55,824 nucleotides of DNA from positions 1-55,824 of the forward strand of contig CALZHR010000259.1 of NCBI GenBank assembly GCA_945787335.1. The letters run 5' to 3'. The notes under the pieces were generated by a model. The model did not search any database, was not told the DNA's origin, and was given only the letters and a program-made list of their open reading frames with translations. Both the position numbers and the translations under genes were made by a program. Source of the stretch: an uncultured Desulfuromonadales bacterium (GTDB taxonomy: Bacteria > Desulfobacterota > Desulfuromonadia > Desulfuromonadales > Geopsychrobacteraceae). Shown piece after piece: positions 43,878-52,719 of the stretch; positions within the stretch are counted from its first letter, which is position 1; the number at the start of each line of letters is the position of its first letter.

Positions 43878-44297
43878 ATGGCAAAGCTCGACGACACCAA
43901 CAACCCCTTTCTCGGCACCGGCTGGAGCTTTCCGCCGCGCTTTTCGAAGATCAAAAAGGGTGTTGAGCTGGTTTCTGGGGAAGAGGATATCCAGGAGAGC
44001 CTGCGGATTCTGCTCTCGACCCACCTGGGCGAGCGCTTTTTGCAGCCGAAGTACGGCTGCAACCTCGACGAGCTGATGTTTGAGCCGCTCAATACCACGG
44101 TCAAGACCTACATCCGCGGGCTGGTGAAACAGGCGATCCTGATTTACGAGCCGCGCATCGAGCTGGAGGACGTGGTGATCGAGGCCCTCGACGAGCCGGC
44201 CGGAAAGATCGAGCTGGTGGTTTATTACCGGGTGCGGGCGACCAACTCGCGCTATAACCTGGTCTTCCCCTTCTACCAGGGTGAGGGAACGGGATGA
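43878..44297 (+). CDS. gp25-like baseplate protein (Afp9-like)
   Basis: 139 residues of the gpW/gp25 family, which starts sheath polymerisation at the baseplate. The conserved lysozyme-like fold shows FLGTGWSFPPRFSK, ESLRILLSTHLGERFLQPKYG and YEPRIELEDVVIEAL. The ATG at 43878 is used because it follows the PAAR stop and begins with MAKLDDTNNPFLGTG. An in-frame start 11 codons upstream overlaps the PAAR gene. It overlaps the next gene by 4 bases. Confidence 0.92.
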   Translation: MAKLDDTNNPFLGTGWSFPPRFSKIKKGVELVSGEEDIQESLRILLSTHLGERFLQPKYGCNLDELMFEPLNTTVKTYIRGLVKQAILIYEPRIELEDVVIEALDEPAGKIELVVYYRVRATNSRYNLVFPFYQGEGTG

Positions 44298-47200
44298 ATG
44301 CCAAGGCCCAACAGAAATGCAGCAGCCTGCTGCGCGACGGACAGAGCCAGCAGCAACGACGGCTGCCGGCCCTCGACCCGAAAAGTGCGCCGGTTGATGG
44401 CCGCGACCTGCAGCAGTGGCTCGATTTCGCCGCCGGCTACGCCAAGCTGCTCAACTATATCAATCCGCAGAGCAACAAGGTCGACGGCAACTGGAGCGTA
44501 TTTTTCGACGCGCTGCCGCCGGAACTCGCCAGCCAGCTGGCTTTCGACATCGACCTGGACGCGGTCGAGCAGAGCTTTGCCGAACGGGGCGACCTGCCGC
44601 CGCACCTCGGCCTGCTGATCAGCTTCCTGCGCCTCTGCCGCCATGCGCGCGCCGAGCTGAATGGCATCACCGGCCGCCATCTGGATCATTTCTACCGCGA
44701 AGTGCTGCGGCTCGAATCGGCGCCGCCCGTGCCCGACCGGGTCCATCTGCTCTTCGAGCTGAAGAAGAAGGTCGCCGAGCTGATGTTGCCAAAAGGCACC
44801 CTGGTCTCCGCCGGCAAGGATGCCGCAAAGAAGGACATCCAGTTCGAGCTGGCCAACGACCTGAGCGTTTTTCCGGTGACCATCGATTCGTTGCGGTCGG
44901 TGTTTGTCGCTGTGGCCGATAACCGCTCGATCCGCCTGGCGCCGATCGCCAACTCGGCCGACGGGCTGGGGGCCGAGTTCGAACCTGATCAGGGGCAGTG
45001 GTCCCCCTTCGGAACGAGCGCGCTGCCGCAGGCGCAGATCGGCTTCGCCTTCGCCGCGCCGGTGCTGGCGCTGGCCGAGGGCGTGCGCACCATCTCTGTC
45101 GAAATGGCGCTGAGCGGATTTCCGGCAGGGGTGGATGTCGACAGCGCCGGGCAGAACGCTTTTCAGGTCTACCTGAGCGGCGTCGAAGGCTGGATCGGAC
45201 CGAAGAGCGCGTCGCTGCAGACGGTGGATGGCAAGGCCGGTCGCTATCAGGTCGTGGTCAGCCTGAGCGCTGACGAGGCGGCGGTGGTGAACTACGCCGC
45301 TGAGCTGCACGGTCACAGCTTCGACACGGACGCGCCGTTGCTGCAGTTGCTGCTTAACCAGCAGAAGAGCGGCTTCGGTTACGCCGAACTGCAGAATGTC
45401 AAGGTTGGCGAGGTAGAGATCCGGGTCACGGTCGAAGGGGTCAGCGGCCTGCAGCTGGAGAGCGATTTCGGCAGCCTCGACCCGGCCAAGCCGTTTCTGC
45501 CCTTCGGCCCGCAGGGCAAGCAGGGGGCGACCTTCTACGTCGGCAGCGCCGAAGCCTTCAACAAGCAGCTGGAGAGCTTTACCCTCAAGCTCAAGTGGCT
45601 GAACGCCCCGTTCAACTTCTCCAGCATCTACAATGCTTCTGCTGATGGTTATTCCGTCAGCAACAACAGCCACTTCAAAGCCAAGCTGACGGCGAAGATC
45701 GCCGGGCAGGAAACCAGCAGCACGGTCAACCTCTTCGACGCCGACAACGCGGCCGCGGAGCATCCGATCACCATTCCGGACGACGGCAGCAGCCTGGCGT
45801 CCGGAATGGGCAGCAAAGCGTCGCTGCAGCAGGCCAGGGTGATCAGCCTGCAGCAGACCCGCTGGGCGATTCGGCAGGTGCAGACCCTGCAGCTGCTCAG
45901 CCCGATCCACTGGTTCTACCCGCTGCTGTTGACCCGCCAGGTCGCCGCGCCGCGCCTGCGCGACGGCTTTGTTTCCCTGCGGCTGAGCACAGATTTTCTC
46001 CATTCCCGCTATGCCGAGGTTTACACCAAGCGGGTGGTCGCGGCGGCGGGCGGAACCCTCAGCCTGCCGAACGAGCCGTATACGCCGACGCTGGAATCGC
46101 TCTCGCTCAGCTATACCGCGACCAGCGGCAGGGTTGATCTCGCGGCGACAGACGCCAGCGCGATCAGCGCCGGGCAGCTCGGCTTTTTTCAGATCGCCCC
46201 CTTCGGCCAGCGGCGCGACCACAGCCACCTGCGCAGCCAGCTCGCTTTTCTACCGGCAAAAACCGTCAGCCTGCTGCCGGAATACCCGCATGAAGGGGAA
46301 TTCTACCTCGGCCTCTCCGGCGTCGAGCCCGGCCGCAACCTGGCGCTGCTGTTTCAGGTCGCCGAGGGGAGCGGCGATCCGGATCTCGACAAACCGCAGG
46401 TGGAGTGGAGTGTGCTCAGTGACAACCACTGGCGCGAGCTGAAAACCGACGAGCTGCTCAGTGACGGCACCAACGGCCTGCTGACCAGCGGGGTGATCCG
46501 CTTCAAACTGCCGGAAGAAGCGACCGCCCGCAACACCCTGCTGCCGGCCGGTCACTACTGGCTGCGGGCGGCGGTGAGTGAAAACAGTGCGGCGATCAGC
46601 CGTTTGATCGCTGTGCAGCCGAACGCGGTGCAGGCGGTGTTTGTGGATCGGGGCAACGACCCGCAGCGGCTGCGGCAGCCGTTGCCGGCAGGCAGCATTA
46701 AGAAGCTTCTGGTGCCGAACGCCGGCATCAAAACCCTCAGTCAGCCTTACGCTTCTTTCGGCGGCAAGATGGCCGAGGATGACGAGGCTTTCCGGGTGCG
46801 GGTCAGCGAGCGCTTGCGACACAAGCAGCGGCCGGTCAGTAGCTGGGATGTCGAGCGGCTGGTGCTGCAGAATTTCCCGGAGCTCTACAAGATCAAGTGC
46901 CTGCCGCACAGCGCGCCCGATTCCTGCGAGGCGCCGGGGCACCTGAGTCTGATTGTCATCCCCAGCCTGCAGAACCGCAACGCCGTCGATCCCCTACGGC
47001 CGCGCGCCGATCTCGATACCCTGGACCGGGTCAAGACCTTTGTGACCAAACTGGCCGGACCGACGGTCAGCGTACACACGGCGAATCCGTTCTACCAGAG
47101 CATCCGGGTCGCCTTCAAGGTGCAATTCCAGCAGCAGCTCGATTTCGGTTTCTATCAGCAGCTGCTCAACGATGAAATCGTCAGGTTCCTCTCCCCCTGG

Positions 47201-47413
47201 GCCTTCGACGGCGGCAGCGAGATCGCCTTTGGGGGCCGGCTGCACAAGACGGTGATCCTGAACCGGATCGAGCAGCTCGATTACGTCGATTATCTGACCG
47301 AGTTCAAGCTGTTCCAGGGAGATGATGTAACCAATGACCTGGGCGCGGCCCAGGCGAGCGACCCGCGCGCCATCCTGGTTTCGGCGCCGGAGCATGACAT
47401 CCGGAAACTTTAA
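44294..47413 (+). CDS. gpJ-like baseplate wedge protein (Afp11-like)
   Basis: 1039 residues, a large baseplate component in the position of Afp11/Pvc11. The N-terminal region (about 30-130) is helical (LQQWLDFAAGYAKLLNYINP). The middle is long and beta-rich. The C-terminal about 270 residues hold the gp6/gpJ-like core: FGGKMAEDDEAFRVRVSERL, RHKQRPVSSWDVERLVLQNF and HLSLIVIPSLQNRN. It starts with a 4-base overlap on the gp25-like gene and probably forms the wedge with the next protein. Confidence 0.9.
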   Translation: MNAKAQQKCSSLLRDGQSQQQRRLPALDPKSAPVDGRDLQQWLDFAAGYAKLLNYINPQSNKVDGNWSVFFDALPPELASQLAFDIDLDAVEQSFAERGDLPPHLGLLISFLRLCRHARAELNGITGRHLDHFYREVLRLESAPPVPDRVHLLFELKKKVAELMLPKGTLVSAGKDAAKKDIQFELANDLSVFPVTIDSLRSVFVAVADNRSIRLAPIANSADGLGAEFEPDQGQWSPFGTSALPQAQIGFAFAAPVLALAEGVRTISVEMALSGFPAGVDVDSAGQNAFQVYLSGVEGWIGPKSASLQTVDGKAGRYQVVVSLSADEAAVVNYAAELHGHSFDTDAPLLQLLLNQQKSGFGYAELQNVKVGEVEIRVTVEGVSGLQLESDFGSLDPAKPFLPFGPQGKQGATFYVGSAEAFNKQLESFTLKLKWLNAPFNFSSIYNASADGYSVSNNSHFKAKLTAKIAGQETSSTVNLFDADNAAAEHPITIPDDGSSLASGMGSKASLQQARVISLQQTRWAIRQVQTLQLLSPIHWFYPLLLTRQVAAPRLRDGFVSLRLSTDFLHSRYAEVYTKRVVAAAGGTLSLPNEPYTPTLESLSLSYTATSGRVDLAATDASAISAGQLGFFQIAPFGQRRDHSHLRSQLAFLPAKTVSLLPEYPHEGEFYLGLSGVEPGRNLALLFQVAEGSGDPDLDKPQVEWSVLSDNHWRELKTDELLSDGTNGLLTSGVIRFKLPEEATARNTLLPAGHYWLRAAVSENSAAISRLIAVQPNAVQAVFVDRGNDPQRLRQPLPAGSIKKLLVPNAGIKTLSQPYASFGGKMAEDDEAFRVRVSERLRHKQRPVSSWDVERLVLQNFPELYKIKCLPHSAPDSCEAPGHLSLIVIPSLQNRNAVDPLRPRADLDTLDRVKTFVTKLAGPTVSVHTANPFYQSIRVAFKVQFQQQLDFGFYQQLLNDEIVRFLSPWAFDGGSEIAFGGRLHKTVILNRIEQLDYVDYLTEFKLFQGDDVTNDLGAAQASDPRAILVSAPEHDIRKL

Positions 47414-47426
47414 AGGACCTGCGGAT

Positions 47427-50018
47427 ATGGCCGACAAGCTGACCATCAGCAAACAACCGAGCAGCACCCCGGCCCGCAATTATGCCCTGTTGCGCGAGGA
47501 GGGGCTGCAGCATATCCAGCTGCTCTCGCGCAAGCTGTGGACCGATTACAATATTCACGACCCGGGGATCACCATCCTGGAGCTGCTCAGCTACGCCATC
47601 ACCGACCTCGGCTACCGGATTTCCCAGCCGCTGTCCGACCTGCTGGCGCTGCCGGAGACCGACGAGCCGACCGAAGCAAACTTCCCGACCGCTGCCCAGG
47701 TGTTGCCGACGAGGGCCGTGACGAGCGACGATTACCGCCGCCTGCTGATCGATATCCCCGGTATCCGCAACGCCTGGCTGCAGCCGGTCACGCAGAGCTA
47801 CGCCATCAACTGCGAACGCAGCCGCCTGGAGTTTCGGCAGAAAAATAACCCGCAGCAAAAAGCCAAGCTCGACCTCAAGGGGCTCTACCGGGTGCTGCTG
47901 GAGCTGGAGGAGGATATCCTTCCGACCGACAGCGCGCGCCGTGACGCTCTCAAACAGCAGGCCTGGGAGGCGCTGCAGGCCAACCGCAACCTCTGCGAGG
48001 ACTTCGTCGAGATCAAACTGGTGCAGCAGCGCCCGTTCTGCCTTTGTGCCGAGATCGAGCTGGCGCCGGACGCCGAAATCGAGCTGACCGAAGCGCGCAT
48101 TTTCCGCGCCGTGCAGCAGTTCCTCACCCCGCCGGTGCGCTTCTATTCGTTGCAGCAATTGCTTGATAAGCAGGTTCCGGTGGAAACCATCTTCGAGGGG
48201 CCGCTGTTGGAGAACGGCTTCCTCGATGCTGCCGAACTGGCCGCCTCGCAGATCCGGCAACAGATCAACCTCTCCGATATCCTCCAGGAGATGATGCGGG
48301 TCGAGGGGGTGCTGGCGGTGCGCGACATTATCATCGCGCCGAGCGGCGCGCCGCTGCCGGAGGAGCAGGACAGCTGGATCATCCCGGTCTGGGAGAATGG
48401 CGAAGAGCCGCTGCAGCCGGCGATCAGCGCCGAGTGCTCGCGACTGGTCTTCTACAAGGATATTTTGCCGTTCCGCGCCGATTTTGCGCGGGTCGAAACC
48501 CTGCTGGCTGAAATGGAGGCCGCGGAGCAGGCGAGTGCCCACCCCGGCAGCGCCGACCTGCCGATTCCCGCCGGGCGCTTCCGCGGCAGCGCGAGCTACC
48601 AGAGCATCCAGCAGCACTACCCGCGCAGTTACGGCATCAGCGGCAGCGGTCTGCCCGACTCGGCGACTACCGAACGCAAGGCGCAAGCCCGGCAGCTGCA
48701 GGCCTACCTGCTGTTCTTCGACCAGGTGCTGGCCAACTATTTTTCCCAGCTCGGCAATATCCGCCAGCTGTTCTCTCTCGATCCGGCCATCGGCCGGAGC
48801 TACTTCACGCAAGTGGTCGCCGGAGTGCAGGGGAGCGCCGGCCTCTACGCCGACCCGACGCGCCTGGCGGAAGAGATCCAGAACCTGACCGAGGCTGAAA
48901 CCGGCTTCCTCGCCCGGCGCAACAAATTCCTCGATCACCTGCTGGCGCGCTTCGCGGAAAATTTCAACGAGTACGTCTGGACCATGTACGCCCACGATCG
49001 CAGCAACGCAAGCCAGGAGGCGGCGCGGGCCAAGCGGGAGTTTCTGCGTGATTATCCTGATATCAGCGCGCATCGCGGCGGTGCCTTTAATTACGCGCTG
49101 CGTAAAGAACTCTGGAACACCGACAACATCAGCGGGCTCAGCCGGCGGCTCGGCCGGCTGCTCGGCATCCGCAACCTGCGGCGGCGCAACCTGTCCAACC
49201 TGAAACTCGACATCTACGACGAGCGGGACGCCGATGAGCTGAAGGAATACCGCTTCCGCATCCGTGACGACCGCCCCGAGGCCGACGGCAAGATCCTGCT
49301 CAGCAGCAGCTGGAAGCATCTCGATTCGCGTGAGGCCAGGGCCGAGATGCAGCGGGTGCTCGGCTTCGCTTTGGAGCGCGCCAACTACCAGCTGCGTACC
49401 GCCAGGGACGGGCGTTTCTACTTCAACCTGACCGACGGGGCAGGGGACATCCTCGCCCGGCGGATCGAGTACTTCGAAACCGAAGCCGAGCGGGACGCAG
49501 CCCTCGACCAGATCCTCGACCTGCTGCAGGACCGCTTCAGCGACGAGGGGCTGTTCCTGGTCGAACACCTGCTGCTGCGCCCGGATAAGCCGCCCGGCAC
49601 GCTGAGCGAAGCAGAGCAGCAGGCGCTTTTTTTACCGATCTGCACCGGCGGCGACTGCAGCCAGGTCAAGTACATCGACCCCTACAGCTGCCGGATCAGC
49701 GTCGTGCTGCCGGCCTGGCCGAGCCGCTTCGCCGATATGGATGTGCGCCGCTTTATCGAAAAGACCATCCGCCAGGAGACTCCGGCGCATCTGCTGCCGA
49801 AGATCTGCTGGGTCGACCGTAAGCAGATGGCCGGCTTCGAGCGGATCTACCGGCGCTGGCTGAAGGTGACTTTCGGCAATGCTGGCGGTGACAAACAGAA
49901 GGCGCTGGCCGAACTGGTCGAATCGTTAAGCAATTTACGCAGTGTATACCCCGAGGCGACTCTGGCGCCTTGCGATTTCATCCTGGACCGCGCGGTCCTG
50001 GGCAGACGAGACGGGTGA
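47427..50018 (+). CDS. Large baseplate protein (Afp12-like)
   Basis: 863 residues, in the position of Afp12/Pvc12, the second large wedge protein. The N-terminus ARNYALLREEGLQHIQLLSR with the following IHDPGITILELLSYAITDLG is typical of this family. A later conserved part is FARRNKFLDHLLARFAENFN-like (here FLARRNKFLDHLLARFAENF). The start at 47427 (MADKLTISKQPSS) has AAGGACC upstream. A longer frame reaching into the preceding gene was rejected. Cysteines cluster at about 745-760 (ICTGGDCSQ). Confidence 0.88.
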   Translation: MADKLTISKQPSSTPARNYALLREEGLQHIQLLSRKLWTDYNIHDPGITILELLSYAITDLGYRISQPLSDLLALPETDEPTEANFPTAAQVLPTRAVTSDDYRRLLIDIPGIRNAWLQPVTQSYAINCERSRLEFRQKNNPQQKAKLDLKGLYRVLLELEEDILPTDSARRDALKQQAWEALQANRNLCEDFVEIKLVQQRPFCLCAEIELAPDAEIELTEARIFRAVQQFLTPPVRFYSLQQLLDKQVPVETIFEGPLLENGFLDAAELAASQIRQQINLSDILQEMMRVEGVLAVRDIIIAPSGAPLPEEQDSWIIPVWENGEEPLQPAISAECSRLVFYKDILPFRADFARVETLLAEMEAAEQASAHPGSADLPIPAGRFRGSASYQSIQQHYPRSYGISGSGLPDSATTERKAQARQLQAYLLFFDQVLANYFSQLGNIRQLFSLDPAIGRSYFTQVVAGVQGSAGLYADPTRLAEEIQNLTEAETGFLARRNKFLDHLLARFAENFNEYVWTMYAHDRSNASQEAARAKREFLRDYPDISAHRGGAFNYALRKELWNTDNISGLSRRLGRLLGIRNLRRRNLSNLKLDIYDERDADELKEYRFRIRDDRPEADGKILLSSSWKHLDSREARAEMQRVLGFALERANYQLRTARDGRFYFNLTDGAGDILARRIEYFETEAERDAALDQILDLLQDRFSDEGLFLVEHLLLRPDKPPGTLSEAEQQALFLPICTGGDCSQVKYIDPYSCRISVVLPAWPSRFADMDVRRFIEKTIRQETPAHLLPKICWVDRKQMAGFERIYRRWLKVTFGNAGGDKQKALAELVESLSNLRSVYPEATLAPCDFILDRAVLGRRDG

Positions 50019-50022
50019 TGCC

Positions 50023-52710
50023 ATGGCAGACGCAAACAGACTCACAACCAAGGTGACCAGCTACACGGTCTTCGAAGAGAACCAGGTGCTCAGCTCCGAG
50101 CAGCTCAACCAGCTGACCGATTACCTCGACCGGCAGCTGCGGCTGACCCGGACGCGGCTGATCGGCGTCGGCATCGTCTGCGGCCTGGAGCTGCAGATGA
50201 CGTCGGGCAGCGTGATCCTCGGCAAGGGGGTGGCGCTGACGACTGATGGCGATCTGCTCGAGCAGAGCGCAGCGCAGAAGTTCACCCGGTTCAGAAAATT
50301 CAGCGACGAAGACGCCAAGTACCCGCAGTTCCGCCCGGAGGAGAAGCTGCTGCCGCTCTTTGAGCTGGTGGAAAAGGATGGTGTGCCGCTCAGCAATTTC
50401 AGCGCCGAAACCGGCCTTGAGCTGAGTAAAATGGTGGCGCTGCTCTACCTGGAAGCTTACTTCTACGACCCCGACCTCTGCACCGGCAGCGGCTGCGACA
50501 ACCTCGGCAAGGAGGCGCGCAACAACCTGCGGGTGCTGCTGATCGAAGCCGAAAACGCCAAGGTGCTGCTCGGCGACCAGGCGCTGCTCGGGCGGCGCTA
50601 TCCCTTGCTTGAGAGTTACCGGCTGCCGCGGGTGATCCTCGACCCGGATAAGATTGACGATTACGCCGCCCTCGGCAATCAGTACCGCAACGTCATCGAT
50701 TCGGCCATCCCGACGCTCAAAGCACAACTGCAGAAAACCTGGCAGCCGCTGATCCGGCCGCTGCTCGAGGATCTCTACGGCAAAACCGACCCGACCCAGA
50801 ACTGGGGGCAGATCCTCGACGACTGGCAGGCGAAGGTGCGCAGCAGCCTGTCCGCCGTGCAATACCTGTACGCCTTTCTGCACGACCTGGCCCAGGCCTA
50901 TGCCGAATTCAAGGAGGCGCTGTTCGCCGATAACGTCCTCTGCGTGCCGCCGGTGGAGCTGTTCCCCAAGCATCTGCTGCTTGGTGGGGTCGGAGAGCTG
51001 GCTGTGCTGCGGCACGGCTTTTACGCCTCGCCGCAGCTGAACCGCCAGGACGCTGCCATCGCCCGGGTGCGCTTTTTTCACCAGCGTCTCGATCGGATGA
51101 TCAGCCTGTTCAGGCTGCCGGCGACGACGACCAGCATCCGCATCACCCCGAGCCGCAGCAAATGCGTCGAACTCGGCGGCCGCGCCGTGCCCTACTACTA
51201 CCAGCCGGATAAAAAACAGCCGCTGACCGGCAACTGGAGCTTCGCGGCCAGCCAGCGCGGCCTGCAGAGCGGCATCTACAGCTATTACGCCGCTGAGCTG
51301 GGCGGCACCGCGGAGGCCAGGGCGCCACTCAAGTTCGATCTCTACGGGCAGGATTTTTTCCGCATCGAAGGGCACCTGGGCGGCAACGTCGACACGGTGG
51401 AGAAGGAGTTGAAAAAGCAGATCGAGGATTTCAATCTGCCGATCCAGATTCTCACCCTGCAGATCGAGACCGCCCTGCCGCCGATCAGGATCCGCCCTCT
51501 GGGGCCGTTGCGCGATCTGAAGGTGATGCACCGGCTCTACCGGCAGGATTTGCTGCTCAATCTCGGCAACATCCGCACCTTCACCGCCAAGGTCAAGGAG
51601 ACCGTCGACAAGGCGGACGAGCTGCCGGGTAAGGACGTGGAGGCCGAGACCCTCTCCTACAAGGCGTTCATCGACGACAGCTCCAAGGAGCTGGACCAGT
51701 CGATCAGCAAGCTGAGCACCGGGCTGAAGGTCGACTACAACCAGTTCAAGCTGAATGATTTCAAGCTCGACTACCAGAGCACCGTGCAGAAGGCCGCGGG
51801 GATCAACAAGAGCGTGCGCGGCGTCACCTACCGCTCGGCCTTCACCCCCTACGAGTCGCTGCTCAACGACAGCAAGTTCAAGTACCTCGGCTGGATCGAG
51901 GATATCCTCAACAAGCGCCGCCAGCGCGCCGAGGAGCTGTCGGTGTTCGCCAGGTTCCTGCAAGAGGCGCCGGCCCTCGAACATCTCGGCGGCGTGCCGA
52001 AGGGGGGCACCTTTATCCTCGTCTTTTCCGCCAGCAGCAAACAGGTGCTCGCCGATTTCTGCCTGCCGTACTGGCACGTCGACGTGCCGGAAGCGGAGGA
52101 GCCGGAGGATAAGGCCGTGGAAGAGACCGACCTCAAATGGATCGACTTCAACGATTTCCTGGTCAAGCGCAACGACACCAAGGTGCTGACCGAGCAGGTG
52201 AAAAACCTGAAGGAGACCTTCGGTGGCCTCGACCTGCGCCTGCGCAGCCAGGAGGATACCCTGCGCATCTACTCCGGCAGCCTGAAGACCTATACCGATA
52301 CGGTTTTCGAGACCAAGGGCAAGACAACTGACGCCCAGAGGCTGTTCGGCGACAGGGAGCTCGGCGCCCAGGCCGGCATGCTGGAGATGCTCGGCATCTA
52401 TATGGAGCAGATCGATAAAAAGGCCGACGAAGGGATAGTGACCCCGGACGAAACGAAAATGCGCAAGAAGATGGAGGCCATGAGCGGCGAGATCATCAAC
52501 CACACGGTGAAGACGTTCCAGGAAAAGGGGCGCGATATCCTGCCGAACTCCGAGGAAGAGAAGTTCATGGAGACCGCCATCGCTACCAGCACACGGATCA
52601 AGGATCGCACCGAGAAGCAGAAGCTTTCCGATAATATGCTGGCGATCCAGGGCAACGCCGGAGACAAGATCTACATGTCGAACATGCTCAACAACCTGAT
52701 CAAGAGGTAA
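50023..52710 (+). CDS. Unknown large eCIS protein at the usual fibre position, 895 aa
   Basis: 895 residues, no family I can name. The N-terminal about 90 residues (SYTVFEENQVLSSEQLNQLT, RTRLIGVGIVCGLELQMTSG, GKGVALTTDGDLL) look like a small conserved docking domain. A motif DPDLCTGSGCDNLGKEARNN lies near 155. The centre alternates helices and beta segments, and the last about 180 residues are strongly helical and coiled-coil-like (from about LTEQVKNLKETFGG to the end NMLNNLIKR). It lies between the Afp12-like and tape-measure genes, where Afp and PVC carry the tail fibre Afp13, but it lacks the usual collagen-like or adenoviral-knob fibre repeats. It could be a fibre, a baseplate-to-membrane anchor or a cage part. 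Confidence 0.6.
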   Translation: MADANRLTTKVTSYTVFEENQVLSSEQLNQLTDYLDRQLRLTRTRLIGVGIVCGLELQMTSGSVILGKGVALTTDGDLLEQSAAQKFTRFRKFSDEDAKYPQFRPEEKLLPLFELVEKDGVPLSNFSAETGLELSKMVALLYLEAYFYDPDLCTGSGCDNLGKEARNNLRVLLIEAENAKVLLGDQALLGRRYPLLESYRLPRVILDPDKIDDYAALGNQYRNVIDSAIPTLKAQLQKTWQPLIRPLLEDLYGKTDPTQNWGQILDDWQAKVRSSLSAVQYLYAFLHDLAQAYAEFKEALFADNVLCVPPVELFPKHLLLGGVGELAVLRHGFYASPQLNRQDAAIARVRFFHQRLDRMISLFRLPATTTSIRITPSRSKCVELGGRAVPYYYQPDKKQPLTGNWSFAASQRGLQSGIYSYYAAELGGTAEARAPLKFDLYGQDFFRIEGHLGGNVDTVEKELKKQIEDFNLPIQILTLQIETALPPIRIRPLGPLRDLKVMHRLYRQDLLLNLGNIRTFTAKVKETVDKADELPGKDVEAETLSYKAFIDDSSKELDQSISKLSTGLKVDYNQFKLNDFKLDYQSTVQKAAGINKSVRGVTYRSAFTPYESLLNDSKFKYLGWIEDILNKRRQRAEELSVFARFLQEAPALEHLGGVPKGGTFILVFSASSKQVLADFCLPYWHVDVPEAEEPEDKAVEETDLKWIDFNDFLVKRNDTKVLTEQVKNLKETFGGLDLRLRSQEDTLRIYSGSLKTYTDTVFETKGKTTDAQRLFGDRELGAQAGMLEMLGIYMEQIDKKADEGIVTPDETKMRKKMEAMSGEIINHTVKTFQEKGRDILPNSEEEKFMETAIATSTRIKDRTEKQKLSDNMLAIQGNAGDKIYMSNMLNNLIKR

Positions 52711-52719
52711 CCGGGAACG

